A stretch of DNA of 64,000 nt from assembly GCF_001512285.1 (NCBI RefSeq), contig NZ_LNUV01000003.1, positions 410,117 through 474,116 of the forward strand, written 5' to 3'. Below, in pieces: positions 18,699 to 28,933 of this stretch. The DNA is from Arthrobacter sp. EpRS71 (lineage in GTDB: Bacteria > Actinomycetota > Actinomycetes > Actinomycetales > Micrococcaceae). The translations under genes and the position numbers were made by a program. Below the pieces are notes generated by a model. That model was given only the letters and a program-made list of their open reading frames with translations. It was not told the origin of the DNA and ran no database searches. The first letter of the stretch is position 1; every line of letters begins with the position of its first letter.

Positions 18699-19883
18699 AT
18701 GCAGCCGCGCAAGATCGTCATCCTCGGGTCCACCGGTTCCATCGGCACACAAGCGATTGACGTCGTTGATGCCGCACCACACCGTTTCGAGGTGGTGGCC
18801 CTGAGCGCGGGCGGCGGAAACCTTGAACTCCTTGCCCGGCAGGCTGTCCACACCAGGGCGCAAGCTGTGGGAATTGCCACAGGAGATCCGGAAGCCCTTC
18901 GGCAATTGATCGACGCCGCCGCTGCCGAGGCACGCGTACGCAACTTTGCTCCGGAGATCTTTGCCGGACCGGACGCCTCCACCCGGATAGCAGCCATCGA
19001 CTGCGACGTCGTCCTCAACGGCATCACCGGTTCCATCGGGTTGGCGCCAACCCTCGCTGCCCTTGGCACAGGAGCCACCTTGGCGCTGGCCAACAAGGAA
19101 TCGCTGATCGTCGGTGGCGCCCTGGTCAAAGCCGCCGCCAGCCCCGGCCAGATCGTCCCCGTCGACTCAGAGCACTCCGCCATCGCCCAGTGCCTGCGTT
19201 CGGGCACTGACCAGGAAGTTGAAAAGCTGATCCTGACGGCATCCGGTGGCCCGTTCCGAGGCCGCACGCGGGAGCAACTTCACAACGTCACGCCGCAGGA
19301 AGCCCTTGCCCACCCCACCTGGGACATGGGCCTCATGGTCACCACAAACTCGGCCAGCCTCGTCAACAAGGGCCTGGAAGTCATCGAGGCACACCTGTTG
19401 TTCGATGTTCCTTTGGACAGGATCGATGTTGTGGTCCACCCTCAATCGGTGGTGCACTCCATGGTCCAGTTCGTGGATGGCTCCATCATTGCCCAAGCAT
19501 CACCTCCGGACATGCGCCTGCCCATCGCGCTCGGGCTGGGCTGGCCGGACCGGGTCCCGCGTGCCGCCCAGGCTTGCGACTGGACCCAAGCCACCAGTTG
19601 GACCTTTGAGCCCCTGGATACCGTGGCATTCCCGGCCGTGGATCTGGCCAAGGACGCCGCCAAGCAGGGCAGCACTTTCCCAGCGGTATTCAACGCCGCC
19701 AATGAGGAAGCAGTAGAGGCCTTCCACGCCGGGCGCATCCGCTTCACGGACATTGTGGATACCGTTGAATCCGTCCTCAGCGAACATTCAGGCTCTTCCG
19801 AGCTAACGGTGGAGTCCGTGCTGGATGCTGAGAGGTGGGCACGTGCCCGAACCCTTGATCGTTTAGCCAGCAGCGCCCTGTAG
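18699..19883 (+). CDS. dxr: 1-deoxy-D-xylulose 5-phosphate reductoisomerase
   Basis: 394 aa. GSTGSIG at 10-16 binds [16 protein letters not shown] and [12 protein letters not shown] hold metal and substrate residues, and [17 protein letters not shown] is strongly conserved. It catalyses the second, committed step of the MEP isoprenoid pathway. The order dxr, site-2 protease, ispG is a conserved actinobacterial cluster. Its start has no strong ribosome binding site. Confidence 0.96.
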   Translation: MQPRKIVILGSTGSIGTQAIDVVDAAPHRFEVVALSAGGGNLELLARQAVHTRAQAVGIATGDPEALRQLIDAAAAEARVRNFAPEIFAGPDASTRIAAIDCDVVLNGITGSIGLAPTLAALGTGATLALANKESLIVGGALVKAAASPGQIVPVDSEHSAIAQCLRSGTDQEVEKLILTASGGPFRGRTREQLHNVTPQEALAHPTWDMGLMVTTNSASLVNKGLEVIEAHLLFDVPLDRIDVVVHPQSVVHSMVQFVDGSIIAQASPPDMRLPIALGLGWPDRVPRAAQACDWTQATSWTFEPLDTVAFPAVDLAKDAAKQGSTFPAVFNAANEEAVEAFHAGRIRFTDIVDTVESVLSEHSGSSELTVESVLDAERWARARTLDRLASSAL

Positions 19884-19915
19884 CTCACAACCTTTACGGA
19901 AGCAGTCCCACCGGC

Positions 19916-21247
19916 ATGAGTCCCGTCCTTCTCTTCATTCTCGGAGTCGTCTTCGTCGCGATCGGCGTAGCTGTTTCCATCGCGCTGCACGAGGTAGGCC
20001 ACCTTGTGCCCGCGAAGCTCTTCAAAGTGCGCGTTACCAAGTACATGATCGGCTTTGGGCCAACGCTGTGGTCCAGGAAGAAGGGCGAAACCGAGTACGG
20101 CTTAAAAGCGCTTCCGCTGGGTGGCTACGTGTCCATGATCGGTATGTACCCGCCGAACAAAGAAGACGGCACCGTTCGCCCCTCCAGTACAGGCATGTTC
20201 CAGACCCTCGCCACCGAGGCGCGTTCCATGGCGCACGAGGAAGTGGGCCCCGGCGACGAGAACCGCGTCTTCTACAAGCTCCCTGTCTGGAAGAAAATCA
20301 TCGTCATGCTCGGCGGGCCCGCCATGAACATGCTGATCGGGTTGATCCTTCTGGCCGTCCTGCTCATGGGTTTCGGCACTGCCCAGGCGACCACCACCAT
20401 CGCGGACGTTTCCAAATGCCAGGTTGCCGCCGGGGAGACCGTTGACCCCGATTCGGCCGATTGCAAGCTGACCCCGGCCGCGGCCGCAGGACTCCAGCCC
20501 AATGACACCATCACCTCTTTCGACGGAAAAGCCGTCACCAGCTGGGACGAGCTCACCAGCTGGATCCGGACCTCCGCCGGCAAGGACGTTCCCGTCACCG
20601 TGACGCGCAATGGGGCTCCGGTGGAGACCACGGTAACCCCTGTGCTCTCCTCCCGGCCCGTGGTGGGCCCCGACGGGCGGCAGGCACAGGACGCCAACGG
20701 AGTGTTGCAGTACCAGGAAGTCGGCTTCCTGGGTATCGGAGCCCAAAGCGCTTTGGTTCCCCAACCGGCGTCGGCCGTTCTGCCCATGGCAGGGGAAAAC
20801 ATCAAACAGATTTCCGGTGTGATCTTCAACCTGCCGGCCAGGGTGGTGGGGGTGGCGAAAGCAGCCTTCAGCGAAGAACCCCGCGACCCCAACGGGCCCA
20901 TCAGCGTGGTGGGCGTCGGCAGGGTCGCCGGCGAGGTAGCGGCCATGGAACAAGTGCCCATGCAGGCGCGGATCGGCACGTTGATCGGCTTGCTCGCCGG
21001 ACTCAACTTTGCGCTGGCCATCTTCAACCTCATCCCGCTCCTGCCCCTGGACGGCGGCCATGTGGCCGGCGCGCTCTACGAAGGTGCCCGACGCCGGGTG
21101 GCCAAGCTGATGGGCAAACCGGACCCGGGCGCTTTCGACATTGCCAAGCTGCTGCCGGCCACGTACGTCGTCGCAGCGCTGCTGATGGCCATGGGTGCAC
21201 TCCTGATCTACGCGGACATCGTCAAGCCCGTGAACATTTTCGGCTAA
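19916..21247 (+). CDS. Site-2 intramembrane metalloprotease (RseP/Rip1 type)
   Basis: 443 aa. The first membrane segment carries HEVGH (H25, E26, H29), the zinc site; a PDZ-like domain lies at about 185-290 (AGLQPNDTITSFDGKAVTSWDELTSWI), and LPLDGGH (D379) is the second metal motif in a late membrane segment. It cuts membrane-bound anti-sigma factors or similar proteins within the bilayer. It corresponds to mycobacterial Rip1, which lies between dxr and gcpE as here. It starts 32 nt after dxr. Confidence 0.93.
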   Translation: MSPVLLFILGVVFVAIGVAVSIALHEVGHLVPAKLFKVRVTKYMIGFGPTLWSRKKGETEYGLKALPLGGYVSMIGMYPPNKEDGTVRPSSTGMFQTLATEARSMAHEEVGPGDENRVFYKLPVWKKIIVMLGGPAMNMLIGLILLAVLLMGFGTAQATTTIADVSKCQVAAGETVDPDSADCKLTPAAAAGLQPNDTITSFDGKAVTSWDELTSWIRTSAGKDVPVTVTRNGAPVETTVTPVLSSRPVVGPDGRQAQDANGVLQYQEVGFLGIGAQSALVPQPASAVLPMAGENIKQISGVIFNLPARVVGVAKAAFSEEPRDPNGPISVVGVGRVAGEVAAMEQVPMQARIGTLIGLLAGLNFALAIFNLIPLLPLDGGHVAGALYEGARRRVAKLMGKPDPGAFDIAKLLPATYVVAALLMAMGALLIYADIVKPVNIFG

Positions 21248-21290
21248 GCAGTGAGCATTTTCCGATCAGCAGGCGGGATAGGCTAGCTCC

Positions 21291-21584
21291 ATGACTGTTT
21301 TCGCTGTTGAGTACGTATACGTCGCCGATTCGGGCGCCCTCCGCGACGAAGCCCGCCCTGCCCACCGTTCCTGGCTCGGGGAACTGGCCGAGGAAGGCAA
21401 ACTGCTTGCCAGTGGCCCCTACGGTGACGGCGCCGGTGCTCTGCTGATCTTCAAGTCCGCTGACGAAACCGAACTCAATGACCTCCTCAAACAGGATCCG
21501 TTCGCCGAAGCAGGCGTGATTGCCGGTATCCGCACCACGGAATGGGCCCCCGTCATCGGTGTCCTGGCTGCCCACGTTTCCTAG
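21291..21584 (+). CDS. YciI family protein
   Basis: 97 aa, a full-length YciI-like (ferredoxin-like dimer) protein. [42 protein letters not shown] and [19 protein letters not shown] are the family pattern, with the conserved His and Asp thought to form an active site. The exact reaction is unknown. It is inserted between the site-2 protease and ispG, 43 nt and 49 nt away. Confidence 0.85.
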   Translation: MTVFAVEYVYVADSGALRDEARPAHRSWLGELAEEGKLLASGPYGDGAGALLIFKSADETELNDLLKQDPFAEAGVIAGIRTTEWAPVIGVLAAHVS

Positions 21585-21633
21585 CCCGGACGTCCTTCAC
21601 CACAACGATCCACCCCTAACCCAAGGAGTCCAC

Positions 21634-22800
21634 GTGACCTCGGTCAGCCTGGGAATGCCAGCAGCCCCACCCCCCGTCCTTGCCCCGCGACGTAAGACGC
21701 GGCAGATCAAGGTAGGGTCCGTTGGCGTCGGTTCTGACTCGCCCATCAGCGTTCAGTCCATGACCACCACCCCCACTACGGATATCAATGCCACCCTCCA
21801 GCAGATCGCTGAACTGACGGCGTCCGGATGCGACATCGTGCGCGTTGCTTGCCCGTCTGCCGACGACGCCGAGGCGCTGCCGATCATTGCCCGTAAGTCC
21901 CAGATTCCCGTGATCGCGGATATCCACTTCCAACCGAAGTACGTCTTCGCCGCAATTGAGGCCGGTTGTGCCGCAGTCCGGGTTAACCCGGGCAATATCC
22001 GCAAATTCGATGACCAGGTTAAGGAAATCGCTGCAGCGGCCCGGGACCACGGAACATCCATCCGGATTGGCGTCAACGCAGGCTCCCTTGAGCCCGGCAT
22101 CATGAAGAAGTACGGCAAGGCCACCCCGGAAGCGTTGGTTGAATCCGCCGTCTGGGAAGCCTCCCTCTTCGAGGAACACGGCTTCCACGACTTCAAGATC
22201 TCCGTCAAGCACAACGACCCCGTGATCATGGTGGCCGCTTACGAGATGCTCGCCGAGAAGGGCGACTGGCCCCTGCACCTCGGCGTCACCGAAGCCGGAC
22301 CGGCGTTCCAAGGCACCATCAAGTCGGCTACGGCGTTCGGCGCGCTCCTGTCCCGCGGCATTGGCGACACCATCCGCGTCTCCCTTTCGGCTCCTCCAGT
22401 GGAGGAGATCAAGGTGGGCAACCAGATCCTGCAGTCCTTGAACCTGCGCCCGCGCAAGCTCGAGATCGTTTCCTGCCCGTCCTGTGGACGCGCCCAGGTG
22501 GACGTGTACACGTTGGCCGAACAGGTCACCGCAGGCTTGGAAGGCATGGAGATTCCGTTGCGGGTGGCCGTGATGGGATGCGTCGTCAACGGACCCGGCG
22601 AAGCACGTGAAGCGGACCTCGGGGTGGCCTCCGGAAACGGCAAGGGCCAGATTTTCGTGAAGGGCGAAGTCATCAAGACTGTGCCTGAGAGCGAAATTGT
22701 TGAGACACTGATCGAAGAGGCCATGCGCATCGCCGAAGAGATGGGGGAGGCCGATGGCGAAGATGCTGTCAAGGGTAGCCCCGTGGTTAGCGTCTCGTAA
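21634..22800 (+). CDS. ispG: 4-hydroxy-3-methylbut-2-en-1-yl diphosphate synthase
   Basis: 388 aa. The start is the GTG at 21634 after AAGGAG; the frame is open further upstream but that part overlaps the YciI gene. It carries [14 protein letters not shown] near the N-terminus, and C-terminal [11 protein letters not shown] and [10 protein letters not shown], whose three cysteines bind the 4Fe-4S cluster. It reduces MEcPP to HMBPP in the MEP pathway that dxr begins. Its end overlaps the GNAT gene by 47 nt. Also called gcpE. Confidence 0.96.
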   Translation: MTSVSLGMPAAPPPVLAPRRKTRQIKVGSVGVGSDSPISVQSMTTTPTTDINATLQQIAELTASGCDIVRVACPSADDAEALPIIARKSQIPVIADIHFQPKYVFAAIEAGCAAVRVNPGNIRKFDDQVKEIAAAARDHGTSIRIGVNAGSLEPGIMKKYGKATPEALVESAVWEASLFEEHGFHDFKISVKHNDPVIMVAAYEMLAEKGDWPLHLGVTEAGPAFQGTIKSATAFGALLSRGIGDTIRVSLSAPPVEEIKVGNQILQSLNLRPRKLEIVSCPSCGRAQVDVYTLAEQVTAGLEGMEIPLRVAVMGCVVNGPGEAREADLGVASGNGKGQIFVKGEVIKTVPESEIVETLIEEAMRIAEEMGEADGEDAVKGSPVVSVS

Positions 22801-23641
22801 CGAGAACGGCTTGGGAGTCAGGGTGCTCGGCAGCGCCGACACCCTGGCTCTTCGCGCGCTTGCAAGCGAGGATGCGGTGGCCAACGTGTTCATCCTCGCC
22901 CATCTGGAAAGTACCGGTTCAGCAGCGCCAACCAGCGGTGGTGCCTGTATTTTCGGAGTTTTCGAGGGCCAAACGCTTCTCGGCGCATGCTGGGCGGGGG
23001 CAAACCTGGTCCCGGTTCAGCTCGATCCCGGCCTTGCGGGCTATGTGGCCGCCGCTGCCCACGAAACAGGGCGCCGTTACGCCTCCATTTTCGGTCCGGC
23101 CGACACTGTCATGGCGCTCTATGCCCGTTTCGAGCAACTGGGCCACGCTGCGCACGAAGTTCGCTCCCAGCAACCGCTGCTCACTATTTCAGGCCCGCCC
23201 ATCGTCGGCGCCAACCCGTCCCTGACCTTTGGCTCCATGGGGGACTTTGACCGCATTCTGCCCGCCTGCGCCGCCATGTTCGAAGAAGAAGTGGGCTACT
23301 CTCCGTTCCTGGGAGGGCAGGAGTTCTATAGCAGGCGGGTCGCAGGGCTCATTCGGGAGGGCCATTCGCTGGTTCACATCGACGCCAACGGCACGGTGGT
23401 TTTCAAAGCCGAGCTGGGGGCAGTCACGCGGGATGTCACTCAGGTCCAAGGCGTGTGGATGAATCCCGAGTTGCGGGGGCGCGGCCAAAGCGGAGGCTAC
23501 ATGGCTGCCGTCGTCAACCTCTCGCGATCGTTCGCCCCGGTGACGAGCCTTTACGTCAATGACTACAACACCAAAGCCCGCGCCACCTATGAGCGGGTGG
23601 GCTTCGAACAAGTGGGAACCTTCGCAACCGTTCTTTTCTAA
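22754..23641 (+). CDS. DUF4081 plus GNAT acetyltransferase
   Basis: 295 aa. N-terminal DUF4081-like part ([31 protein letters not shown]) and a C-terminal GNAT domain with the acetyl-CoA loop [21 protein letters not shown] and [24 protein letters not shown]. The substrate is unknown. The ATG at 22754, with GGGGGAGG just before it, lies inside ispG, so translation is probably coupled; ATG 22763 is an alternative. Homologues commonly follow ispG in actinobacteria, by my recollection. Confidence 0.85.
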   Translation: MAKMLSRVAPWLASRNENGLGVRVLGSADTLALRALASEDAVANVFILAHLESTGSAAPTSGGACIFGVFEGQTLLGACWAGANLVPVQLDPGLAGYVAAAAHETGRRYASIFGPADTVMALYARFEQLGHAAHEVRSQQPLLTISGPPIVGANPSLTFGSMGDFDRILPACAAMFEEEVGYSPFLGGQEFYSRRVAGLIREGHSLVHIDANGTVVFKAELGAVTRDVTQVQGVWMNPELRGRGQSGGYMAAVVNLSRSFAPVTSLYVNDYNTKARATYERVGFEQVGTFATVLF

Positions 23642-23719
23642 AGACGATGGGGAATCCAGTATTCTTGTCCGTGTTGGCGACCGCCACCTCCGGAACACTC
23701 GACTCCATTGGGGAAACGA

Positions 23720-24451
23720 ATGAACAAGAATACGCTGCGCGGTTTCGCCGTGTCAGGACTGCTGGTCATGGGCCTTACCGCTTGCGGTGGCGCTGGCTCC
23801 TCCACGGATGCCGGTACCGCACCGGCAAGTGAAACCCCGACTCCCGCGCCCACTGCGGCAAAGCAGTACACCTCGGCTGAGCTGACAGACCTGGTCAAGC
23901 AGATCAAGCCGGCTGACGGCACGGAACTGACGGTTACCACCATTGATGACCTCGCCGCCCAGGCGAGCCCGCTCAAGGAACTCATGGGTTCCATGAACAT
24001 TGAACCGGCCGAGTGCAAGGATCTGGCCATGTCCGGCGCCTCGCAGCCCATTGAAGGCGCCACCGGCGCCACCGGGGCCAAGGTTGACGCCGCAACCGGA
24101 AGTGTCTCCAGTGTGGCGTTGGTGTCCGGCGTCCCGGCGGAAGCCCTGCAGAAGAACCTCAAGGGGAGTGAGTCCCAGATCACCACGTGCTCCTCCATGA
24201 AGATGACCATGGGTGACACCGCCTTGAGCATGAAAACCGAGAAGCTTGACGGCGTCGGTTCGGTCCCTGGAACTGTTGGACTTAAAACCACCATGACCCT
24301 CCCGGATGGTCAGGCCCAGTCCACCGTGATGGCTTTCGCCGTCAAGGGCGGTGTGATGATCTCCGCAACGGCATCGGGCCAGAACGCCGGAACAGACGCG
24401 GCAGCTGCTGCCGGCACCCTGATGGATCAGGCCGCGGCCCTGGTCAAGTAG
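23720..24451 (+). CDS. Predicted lipoprotein of unknown function
   Basis: 243 aa. The N-terminus has a lipoprotein signal (MNKNTLRGFAVSGLLVMGLTAC, lipobox LTAC) then a Gly/Ser/Thr/Pro-rich linker of about 30 residues. The remainder is soluble and rich in Thr, Ser and Lys, with two cysteines (ECKD, TTCSS) that could form a disulfide. I do not recognise a family; it resembles LppX/LprG-sized secreted lipoproteins only in layout. The ATG at 23720 with GGGGA upstream is preferred to a TTG at 23708. Confidence 0.75.
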   Translation: MNKNTLRGFAVSGLLVMGLTACGGAGSSTDAGTAPASETPTPAPTAAKQYTSAELTDLVKQIKPADGTELTVTTIDDLAAQASPLKELMGSMNIEPAECKDLAMSGASQPIEGATGATGAKVDAATGSVSSVALVSGVPAEALQKNLKGSESQITTCSSMKMTMGDTALSMKTEKLDGVGSVPGTVGLKTTMTLPDGQAQSTVMAFAVKGGVMISATASGQNAGTDAAAAAGTLMDQAAALVK

Positions 24452-24475
24452 CCCTCACAGTCGCCAAGGACATCG

Positions 24476-25096
24476 TCAGATGGTGGCTCCAGGACCATCC
24501 AGCTCTCCCGTAAGGTAGCGCTGGATGGTGGGTGCCACCATCTGTATGACGTCCTCCCGCGCTGCGCCGGCCAACGGCTCAAGTTTGATGACGTAGCGGA
24601 CCAACATCAGGCCAATGACCTGGCTGGCCACCAGATTGCTTCGCAGGTGCAGTTCTTCCGGCGTGCCCGGCAAGCCTGCAACCACCCTGGACAAGATGAC
24701 CCGGTTGACCATTTCGCGCAGCAGGGCTGTCTTGGCCTTGGACCCTATGGTTCCCCGCACGAAGGCCACCAGCCCATGCTGAGCGGGGCCCTCCCACAGC
24801 CGCAGCACGGCGCGGACGATCGCTTCTGCCCGCACAGCGGGGTCCAGGTTTTCGATGCCGGCAAGAACCTCTGCCGGGTCGGCGGGCAACTCCACGCTGG
24901 CGGCAAAGAGCTCATCCTTGCCTCCGAAAAAGTGGTGCACCATGGCCGGATCCACCGATGACTCCCGTGCAACCTGCCGCAGGCTTGTCCCTTCGAACCC
25001 TTGCTCTGCAAAGAGTTTCCGTGCAGCTGTGAGGATGGCTTGCCTCGAATGGTCTCCTGCGCTTCGGCGTCCCCGGCGCGACGGGGGAAGGCTCAT
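24476..25096 (-). CDS. TetR family regulator of the ABC exporter operon
   Basis: 206 aa from the ATG at 25096, which overlaps the permease stop by four bases (ATGA) and has AGGCGG upstream; the open frame extends to 25177 but inside the permease gene. Residues about 15-60 (SRQAILTAARKLFAEQGFEGTSLRQVARESSVDPAMVHHFFGGKDELF) are the TetR DNA-binding domain; the C-terminal part fits the TetR ligand domain. Third gene of its operon, so likely an autorepressor. The 22-bp palindrome at 26618-26639 is its probable operator. Confidence 0.88.
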   Translation of the reverse strand: MSLPPSRRGRRSAGDHSRQAILTAARKLFAEQGFEGTSLRQVARESSVDPAMVHHFFGGKDELFAASVELPADPAEVLAGIENLDPAVRAEAIVRAVLRLWEGPAQHGLVAFVRGTIGSKAKTALLREMVNRVILSRVVAGLPGTPEELHLRSNLVASQVIGLMLVRYVIKLEPLAGAAREDVIQMVAPTIQRYLTGELDGPGATI

Positions 25097-25848
25097 CGGG
25101 TTTGCCGCCTGAGGGTCAGTGATGCCAGGACCAGGACTCCCAGGACAATCCCGCCCATGATCAGGGCGTCTTGCCACATCGTTGCCGTGGCGTCGGCGTT
25201 CCCTGCAATTTCTTTCAACGCATCCACGGAGAATGTGAGCGGCAGAACACCGGAGATAGCTTCAAGGACCTCGTTCATCTCGTCCCGCGCCACGAACAAG
25301 CCGCACAACAGGATCTGCGGGATCACCACCACGGGCATGAACTGCACGGCTTGGAACTCGGTGCGGGCAAAGGCGGAACACAGGAGTCCCAGGGCGACGC
25401 CCAGGACGGCGTTGATGACGGCAATCATCACCACGAAGCCGGGGCTTCCCTTGATGTCGAGGTCGAAAACCCAGTAGGCCACAGCCGTCGCCACCAAGGA
25501 CTGCAGCGCTGCCATGATGGAGAAGGCCAGGGCATAGCCGAACAGCAGGTCTGCCTTATGGATGGGGGTGGTCAGGAGACGCTCCAGGGTGCCGGACGTT
25601 CGCTCCCGAAGCATGGTGATGGAGGTGACCAGGAACATGACCACGAACGGGAAGATGGCCAGCATCATCAAACCAACGCGGTCAAAAGTGCGGGGAAACC
25701 CCGGTGGGAGTGTTTCGTTTTCGAAGAGGAAGTAGACGGCGGTCAGCAGCAGTGCGGGGACCACGAGGATCAGCGCAACGCTCCGGTGGTCGTGCCGCAG
25801 TTGTCCAAGGACCCGCGTTGTGGTGGCAAGTGTCATTCTCAAGTTCAC
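25093..25848 (-). CDS. ABC-2 type exporter permease
   Basis: 251 aa with six hydrophobic segments (ALILVVPALLLTAVYFLF, MMLAIFPFVVMFLVTSI, GFVVMIAVINAVLGVALGLL and others). The segment MLRERTSGTLERLLTTPIHKADLLFGY is the ABC-2 membrane-protein signature seen in DrrB-like drug exporters. It pairs with the ATPase encoded upstream with a 4-bp overlap. The substrate is unknown; the TetR partner suggests a toxic small molecule. Confidence 0.88.
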   Translation of the reverse strand: MNLRMTLATTTRVLGQLRHDHRSVALILVVPALLLTAVYFLFENETLPPGFPRTFDRVGLMMLAIFPFVVMFLVTSITMLRERTSGTLERLLTTPIHKADLLFGYALAFSIMAALQSLVATAVAYWVFDLDIKGSPGFVVMIAVINAVLGVALGLLCSAFARTEFQAVQFMPVVVIPQILLCGLFVARDEMNEVLEAISGVLPLTFSVDALKEIAGNADATATMWQDALIMGGIVLGVLVLASLTLRRQTR

Positions 25849-26594
25849 GTCGTCACCTGGCGTTCTTCCTGACCACGATCAGCGGCTTTAATGATGGTCA
25901 GGAAAGCCCGCTCCAGATCCTCGCTTCGTCCGCGGCGGGCAAGTTCCGCGGGCGTCAGTTGCGCCAGCAGCGCGCCATCACGCAGGAGTAATAGCGAGGA
26001 ACAATGGGAGGCTTCCTCCATCACGTGGCTGGAGACCAGCAGGGTTGTTCCGGTGGCCGCCATGGCGGCAAAGCGCTCCCATAGTTCGGCCCTCAGCACC
26101 GGATCAAGCCCGACGGTGGGCTCGTCCAGGACCAACAGTTTCGGGTGGGCTACCAGGGCGCAGGCGAGGGAGACCCGGCTGAATTGCCCGCCGGACAAGT
26201 CCGCAGCCTTATGGCGGGCAAGCGATTCAAGTCCGACGGCGGCCATCGCATCCGCGGTATCCGCCGCCGTCGCGTTGTGCATGGCACCGAAGTAGCGCAC
26301 GTTCGCTTGGACGCTCAGGTCCGGGTAAACGCTGGCACCCTGGGTGACGTATCCGACGTCGTGCCTGAGCGGTGCGCTGCCGGCCGGGCGGCCAAGGACG
26401 GTGACGCTACCTTGGCTGATTCGCTGGACCCCGACAATTGCCCGCATGAGAGTTGTCTTGCCGCTGCCGGAGGGGCCCAGGAGGCCCGTGATCCGGCCCG
26501 CCTCAACCCTAAAGTCCAAACCTCGCAGGATCTTGCTGCGGGACCGGGACACGTGGAGCCCCGTCGCCTCGATTGCTGCTGGAAGGGGCGTCAT
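25845..26594 (-). CDS. ABC exporter ATP-binding protein
   Basis: 249 aa. Walker A GPSGSGKT at 40-47, signature LSGGQFSR, Walker B LLVLDEPTVGLDP and a switch histidine in LLVSSHVMEEASHC. DrrA-like nucleotide-binding subunit, first gene of the three-gene exporter operon. CGGAGG stands 5 nt before the start. The palindrome 24 nt upstream would block its promoter when bound. Confidence 0.92.
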   Translation of the reverse strand: MTPLPAAIEATGLHVSRSRSKILRGLDFRVEAGRITGLLGPSGSGKTTLMRAIVGVQRISQGSVTVLGRPAGSAPLRHDVGYVTQGASVYPDLSVQANVRYFGAMHNATAADTADAMAAVGLESLARHKAADLSGGQFSRVSLACALVAHPKLLVLDEPTVGLDPVLRAELWERFAAMAATGTTLLVSSHVMEEASHCSSLLLLRDGALLAQLTPAELARRGRSEDLERAFLTIIKAADRGQEERQVTT

Positions 26595-26617
26595 ACGGGC
26601 CTCCGATGCGGCTCCAA

Positions 26618-26639
26618 TAATTCACCAGATGATGAATTA
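26618..26639. promoter_or_regulatory. 22-bp palindrome, probable TetR operator of the exporter
   Basis: TAATTCA (26618-26624) and TGAATTA (26633-26639) are exact inverted copies; within the 8-nt centre, CA and TG also pair, leaving one mismatched pair. It is the only AT-rich stretch in the region and lies 24 bp upstream of the ATPase start. Size and place fit a TetR operator. Binding by the regulator at 24476-25096 is inference. Confidence 0.7.
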
Positions 26640-27121
26640 AAAGTAAGTCCGGCGCGCACCACGGTCAAGGGTCGCAAGACGGGTGCCGTTGGCAATCTTG
26701 AAAATGTGTCTGCGATCACATAGGTTCTTTCCAAGCCGTGTCGTTGGGGTGCGGGTGGTACAGGGGGAATCATGATCAAAACCTTGGCGGGCGCCATCGG
26801 CGGCCGTGCCATCCGCGAGCTCGGCAGTTTCCATTGCTTCCCAGCCGCAGGCGATCCCGTTCCGCTGGAGGGTACGGCGATCTAGTCTCCGGACAGAGCC
26901 TGCGGCCGGCCGGCCGCTGAGCCACGCCATCGCAGGATGACCAGCCGGTTGCGGCCAGGGGCTTCCAAACGCGACGGCGTGGCTCTTCCATGTGCACGAT
27001 CCTGGTACGTGCGCGCTCGTGGAGCACACTAATTTGGCCTGTTCGAGTGGCCGCGCAGTCTGCCGGTAGATTAGTAGACAGTTGTTTTTGCCACATCTGC
27101 CATAGAAACGGATACGTACCC
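26640..27121. other. Sparse intergenic stretch before proS
   Basis: About 480 bp with no convincing gene. It must hold the proS promoter. I see one possible very short gene (26772-26885) and no tRNA, no palindrome beyond the exporter operator, and no clear terminator. The bases from 26899 to 26930 are GGCC-rich. Reading frames in both directions here show no family resemblance. Confidence 0.5.
26772..26885 (+). CDS. Possible 37-aa small protein
   Basis: ATG at 26772 preceded by AGGGGGAA at a usable distance, 37 codons to TAG. The peptide starts MIKTLAGAIGGRAIRELG and ends LEGTAI; it has one Cys, no clear membrane helix and no family resemblance. It stands alone between a divergent promoter and proS. 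It may be a leader peptide or chance; low confidence. Confidence 0.25.
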   Translation: MIKTLAGAIGGRAIRELGSFHCFPAAGDPVPLEGTAI

Positions 27122-28933
27122 GTGGTCCTTCGCCTTTCCCAGCTGTTCCTGCGCACCCTGCGTGAAGATCCCGTCGACGCCGAGGTCGCCAGCCACAAGC
27201 TCCTTGTCCGCGCCGGCTACATCCGCCGCGCCGCACCCGGCATCTACACCTGGCTGCCACTGGGGCTGAGCGTCCTGCGCAAGGTGGAGGAGATTATCCG
27301 CCAGGAGATGTCCGCCATCGGAGCCCAGGAAGTCCACTTCCCGGCGCTGCTTCCCCGCGAACCCTATGAGGCCACCAACCGCTGGACCGAGTATGGCGAG
27401 GGCCTGTTCCGCCTCCAGGACCGTAAGGGCGCGGACTACCTCCTTGCCCCCACGCATGAGGAAATGTTCACGCTCCTGGTCAAGGACCTGTACTCCTCGT
27501 ACAAGGACCTGCCCCTGAGCCTTTACCAGATCCAGAACAAGTACCGCGATGAAGCACGTCCGCGGGCAGGGCTCCTCCGTGGCCGCGAGTTCATCATGAA
27601 GGACTCCTACTCCTTCGACATCGATGACGCGGGCCTGGACGCAAGCTACGCTGCACACCGCGGTGCCTACCTGAAGATCTTTGAGCGCCTCGGCCTGGAA
27701 GTCATTCCTGTAGCAGCCACGGCCGGTGCCATGGGCGGCTCCAAGAGTGAGGAATTCCTGTTCCCCACCGAGATCGGCGAGGACACGTTCGTACGCTCCG
27801 CCGGGGGCTATTACGCCAACGTCGAAGCCGTGACCACTGTTGTCCCGAACGAGATCGACTTCAGCAACGCACCGGCCGCCCGGGTGCTGGACACGCCCAA
27901 CACTCCCACCATCGACACTCTGGTGGACGCTGCCAACCAGCTGGCTCCGCGCAGTGAGTCCGACGGCGGCGCATGGACTGCCGCTGACACGCTCAAGAAC
28001 GTCGTCCTTGCCGTCACGCTGCCCACGGGTGAGCGCCAGATCGTGGTTATCGGTGTTCCCGGCGACCGCGGAGTGGACCTCAAGCGCGTGGAAGCAAACA
28101 TCGGCTTGCACCTGCCCATCGCCGGTGAAATCGGCCTGGAAGCAGCCAACGAAGAAGACCTCAAGAAGCTGCCGTGGCTGGTCAAGGGCTACATCGGGCC
28201 CGGTTTGTCCCTCGACGAGCCGGTGCTGGGCCTTGAAGGTTCGTCAAAGGTTCTCTTCCTTGTGGACCCCCGCGTCGTCTCCGGCACCAGCTGGGTGACA
28301 GGGGCCAACGCTGAGGGCAAGCACGTTTTCGGCTTGGTGGCAGGCCGCGACTTCGCGTGGGACGGCGTGATCGAGAGCACCGATGTGCGTGCGGGCGACC
28401 CCGCCCCGGACGGCTCGGGACCGCTGGAAACTGCACGAGGCATTGAAATGGGCCACATCTTCCAGCTCGGCCGCAAGTACGCTGAAGCCCTGGACCTGAA
28501 GGTCCTGGACCAGAATGGCAAGCAGCAGGTGGTCACCATGGGCTCCTACGGCGTGGGCGTGACGCGTGCCGTGGCAGCCTTGGCTGAAGCAAACCATGAC
28601 GACCGTGGCCTCGTGTGGCCGCGCTCCGTGGCCCCTGCAGATGTCCACGTGGTGGCAGTCGGCCGAGGCGACGAGATCTTCGAAGCCGCTGAAAGGCTCT
28701 CCGCTGAGCTCGAAGCCGCCGGCCTGGACGTCATTTTCGATGACCGTCCCAAGGTCTCTCCCGGCGTGAAGTTCGGCGATGCGGAACTGGTGGGCGTCCC
28801 CACCATCCTGGCCGTTGGCCGCGGACTGGTGGACGGTGTGGTGGAGGTCAAGGACCGCCGCAGCGGCGAAGCCGAGAACATTGCGGTGGACAAAGCCGTG
28901 GATTACGTGGTCAACGCCGTACGAACCCGGTGA
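27122..28933 (+). CDS. proS: Prolyl-tRNA synthetase
   Basis: 603 aa from the GTG at 27122 ([16 protein letters not shown]). The frame is open further upstream, but the family starts here. Class II motifs: [19 protein letters not shown], the TxE loop [10 protein letters not shown], and [19 protein letters not shown]; a long inserted editing-type domain (about 225-390) as in bacterial ProRS; C-terminal anticodon domain. It charges tRNA-Pro. The next gene starts inside its stop codon (GTGA). Confidence 0.96.
   Translation: MVLRLSQLFLRTLREDPVDAEVASHKLLVRAGYIRRAAPGIYTWLPLGLSVLRKVEEIIRQEMSAIGAQEVHFPALLPREPYEATNRWTEYGEGLFRLQDRKGADYLLAPTHEEMFTLLVKDLYSSYKDLPLSLYQIQNKYRDEARPRAGLLRGREFIMKDSYSFDIDDAGLDASYAAHRGAYLKIFERLGLEVIPVAATAGAMGGSKSEEFLFPTEIGEDTFVRSAGGYYANVEAVTTVVPNEIDFSNAPAARVLDTPNTPTIDTLVDAANQLAPRSESDGGAWTAADTLKNVVLAVTLPTGERQIVVIGVPGDRGVDLKRVEANIGLHLPIAGEIGLEAANEEDLKKLPWLVKGYIGPGLSLDEPVLGLEGSSKVLFLVDPRVVSGTSWVTGANAEGKHVFGLVAGRDFAWDGVIESTDVRAGDPAPDGSGPLETARGIEMGHIFQLGRKYAEALDLKVLDQNGKQQVVTMGSYGVGVTRAVAALAEANHDDRGLVWPRSVAPADVHVVAVGRGDEIFEAAERLSAELEAAGLDVIFDDRPKVSPGVKFGDAELVGVPTILAVGRGLVDGVVEVKDRRSGEAENIAVDKAVDYVVNAVRTR

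Noticed and set aside
26741..26771. T-box-like sequence GGGTGGTAC upstream of proS
   Set aside because: Lacks the following CCGCG of the T-box and any specifier stem, and lies over 350 nt from proS with a small frame between. Chance match in GC-rich DNA.
26990..27121. Upstream extension of the proS frame
   Set aside because: ProRS homologues begin at [16 protein letters not shown]; the preceding residues have no resemblance to the family.
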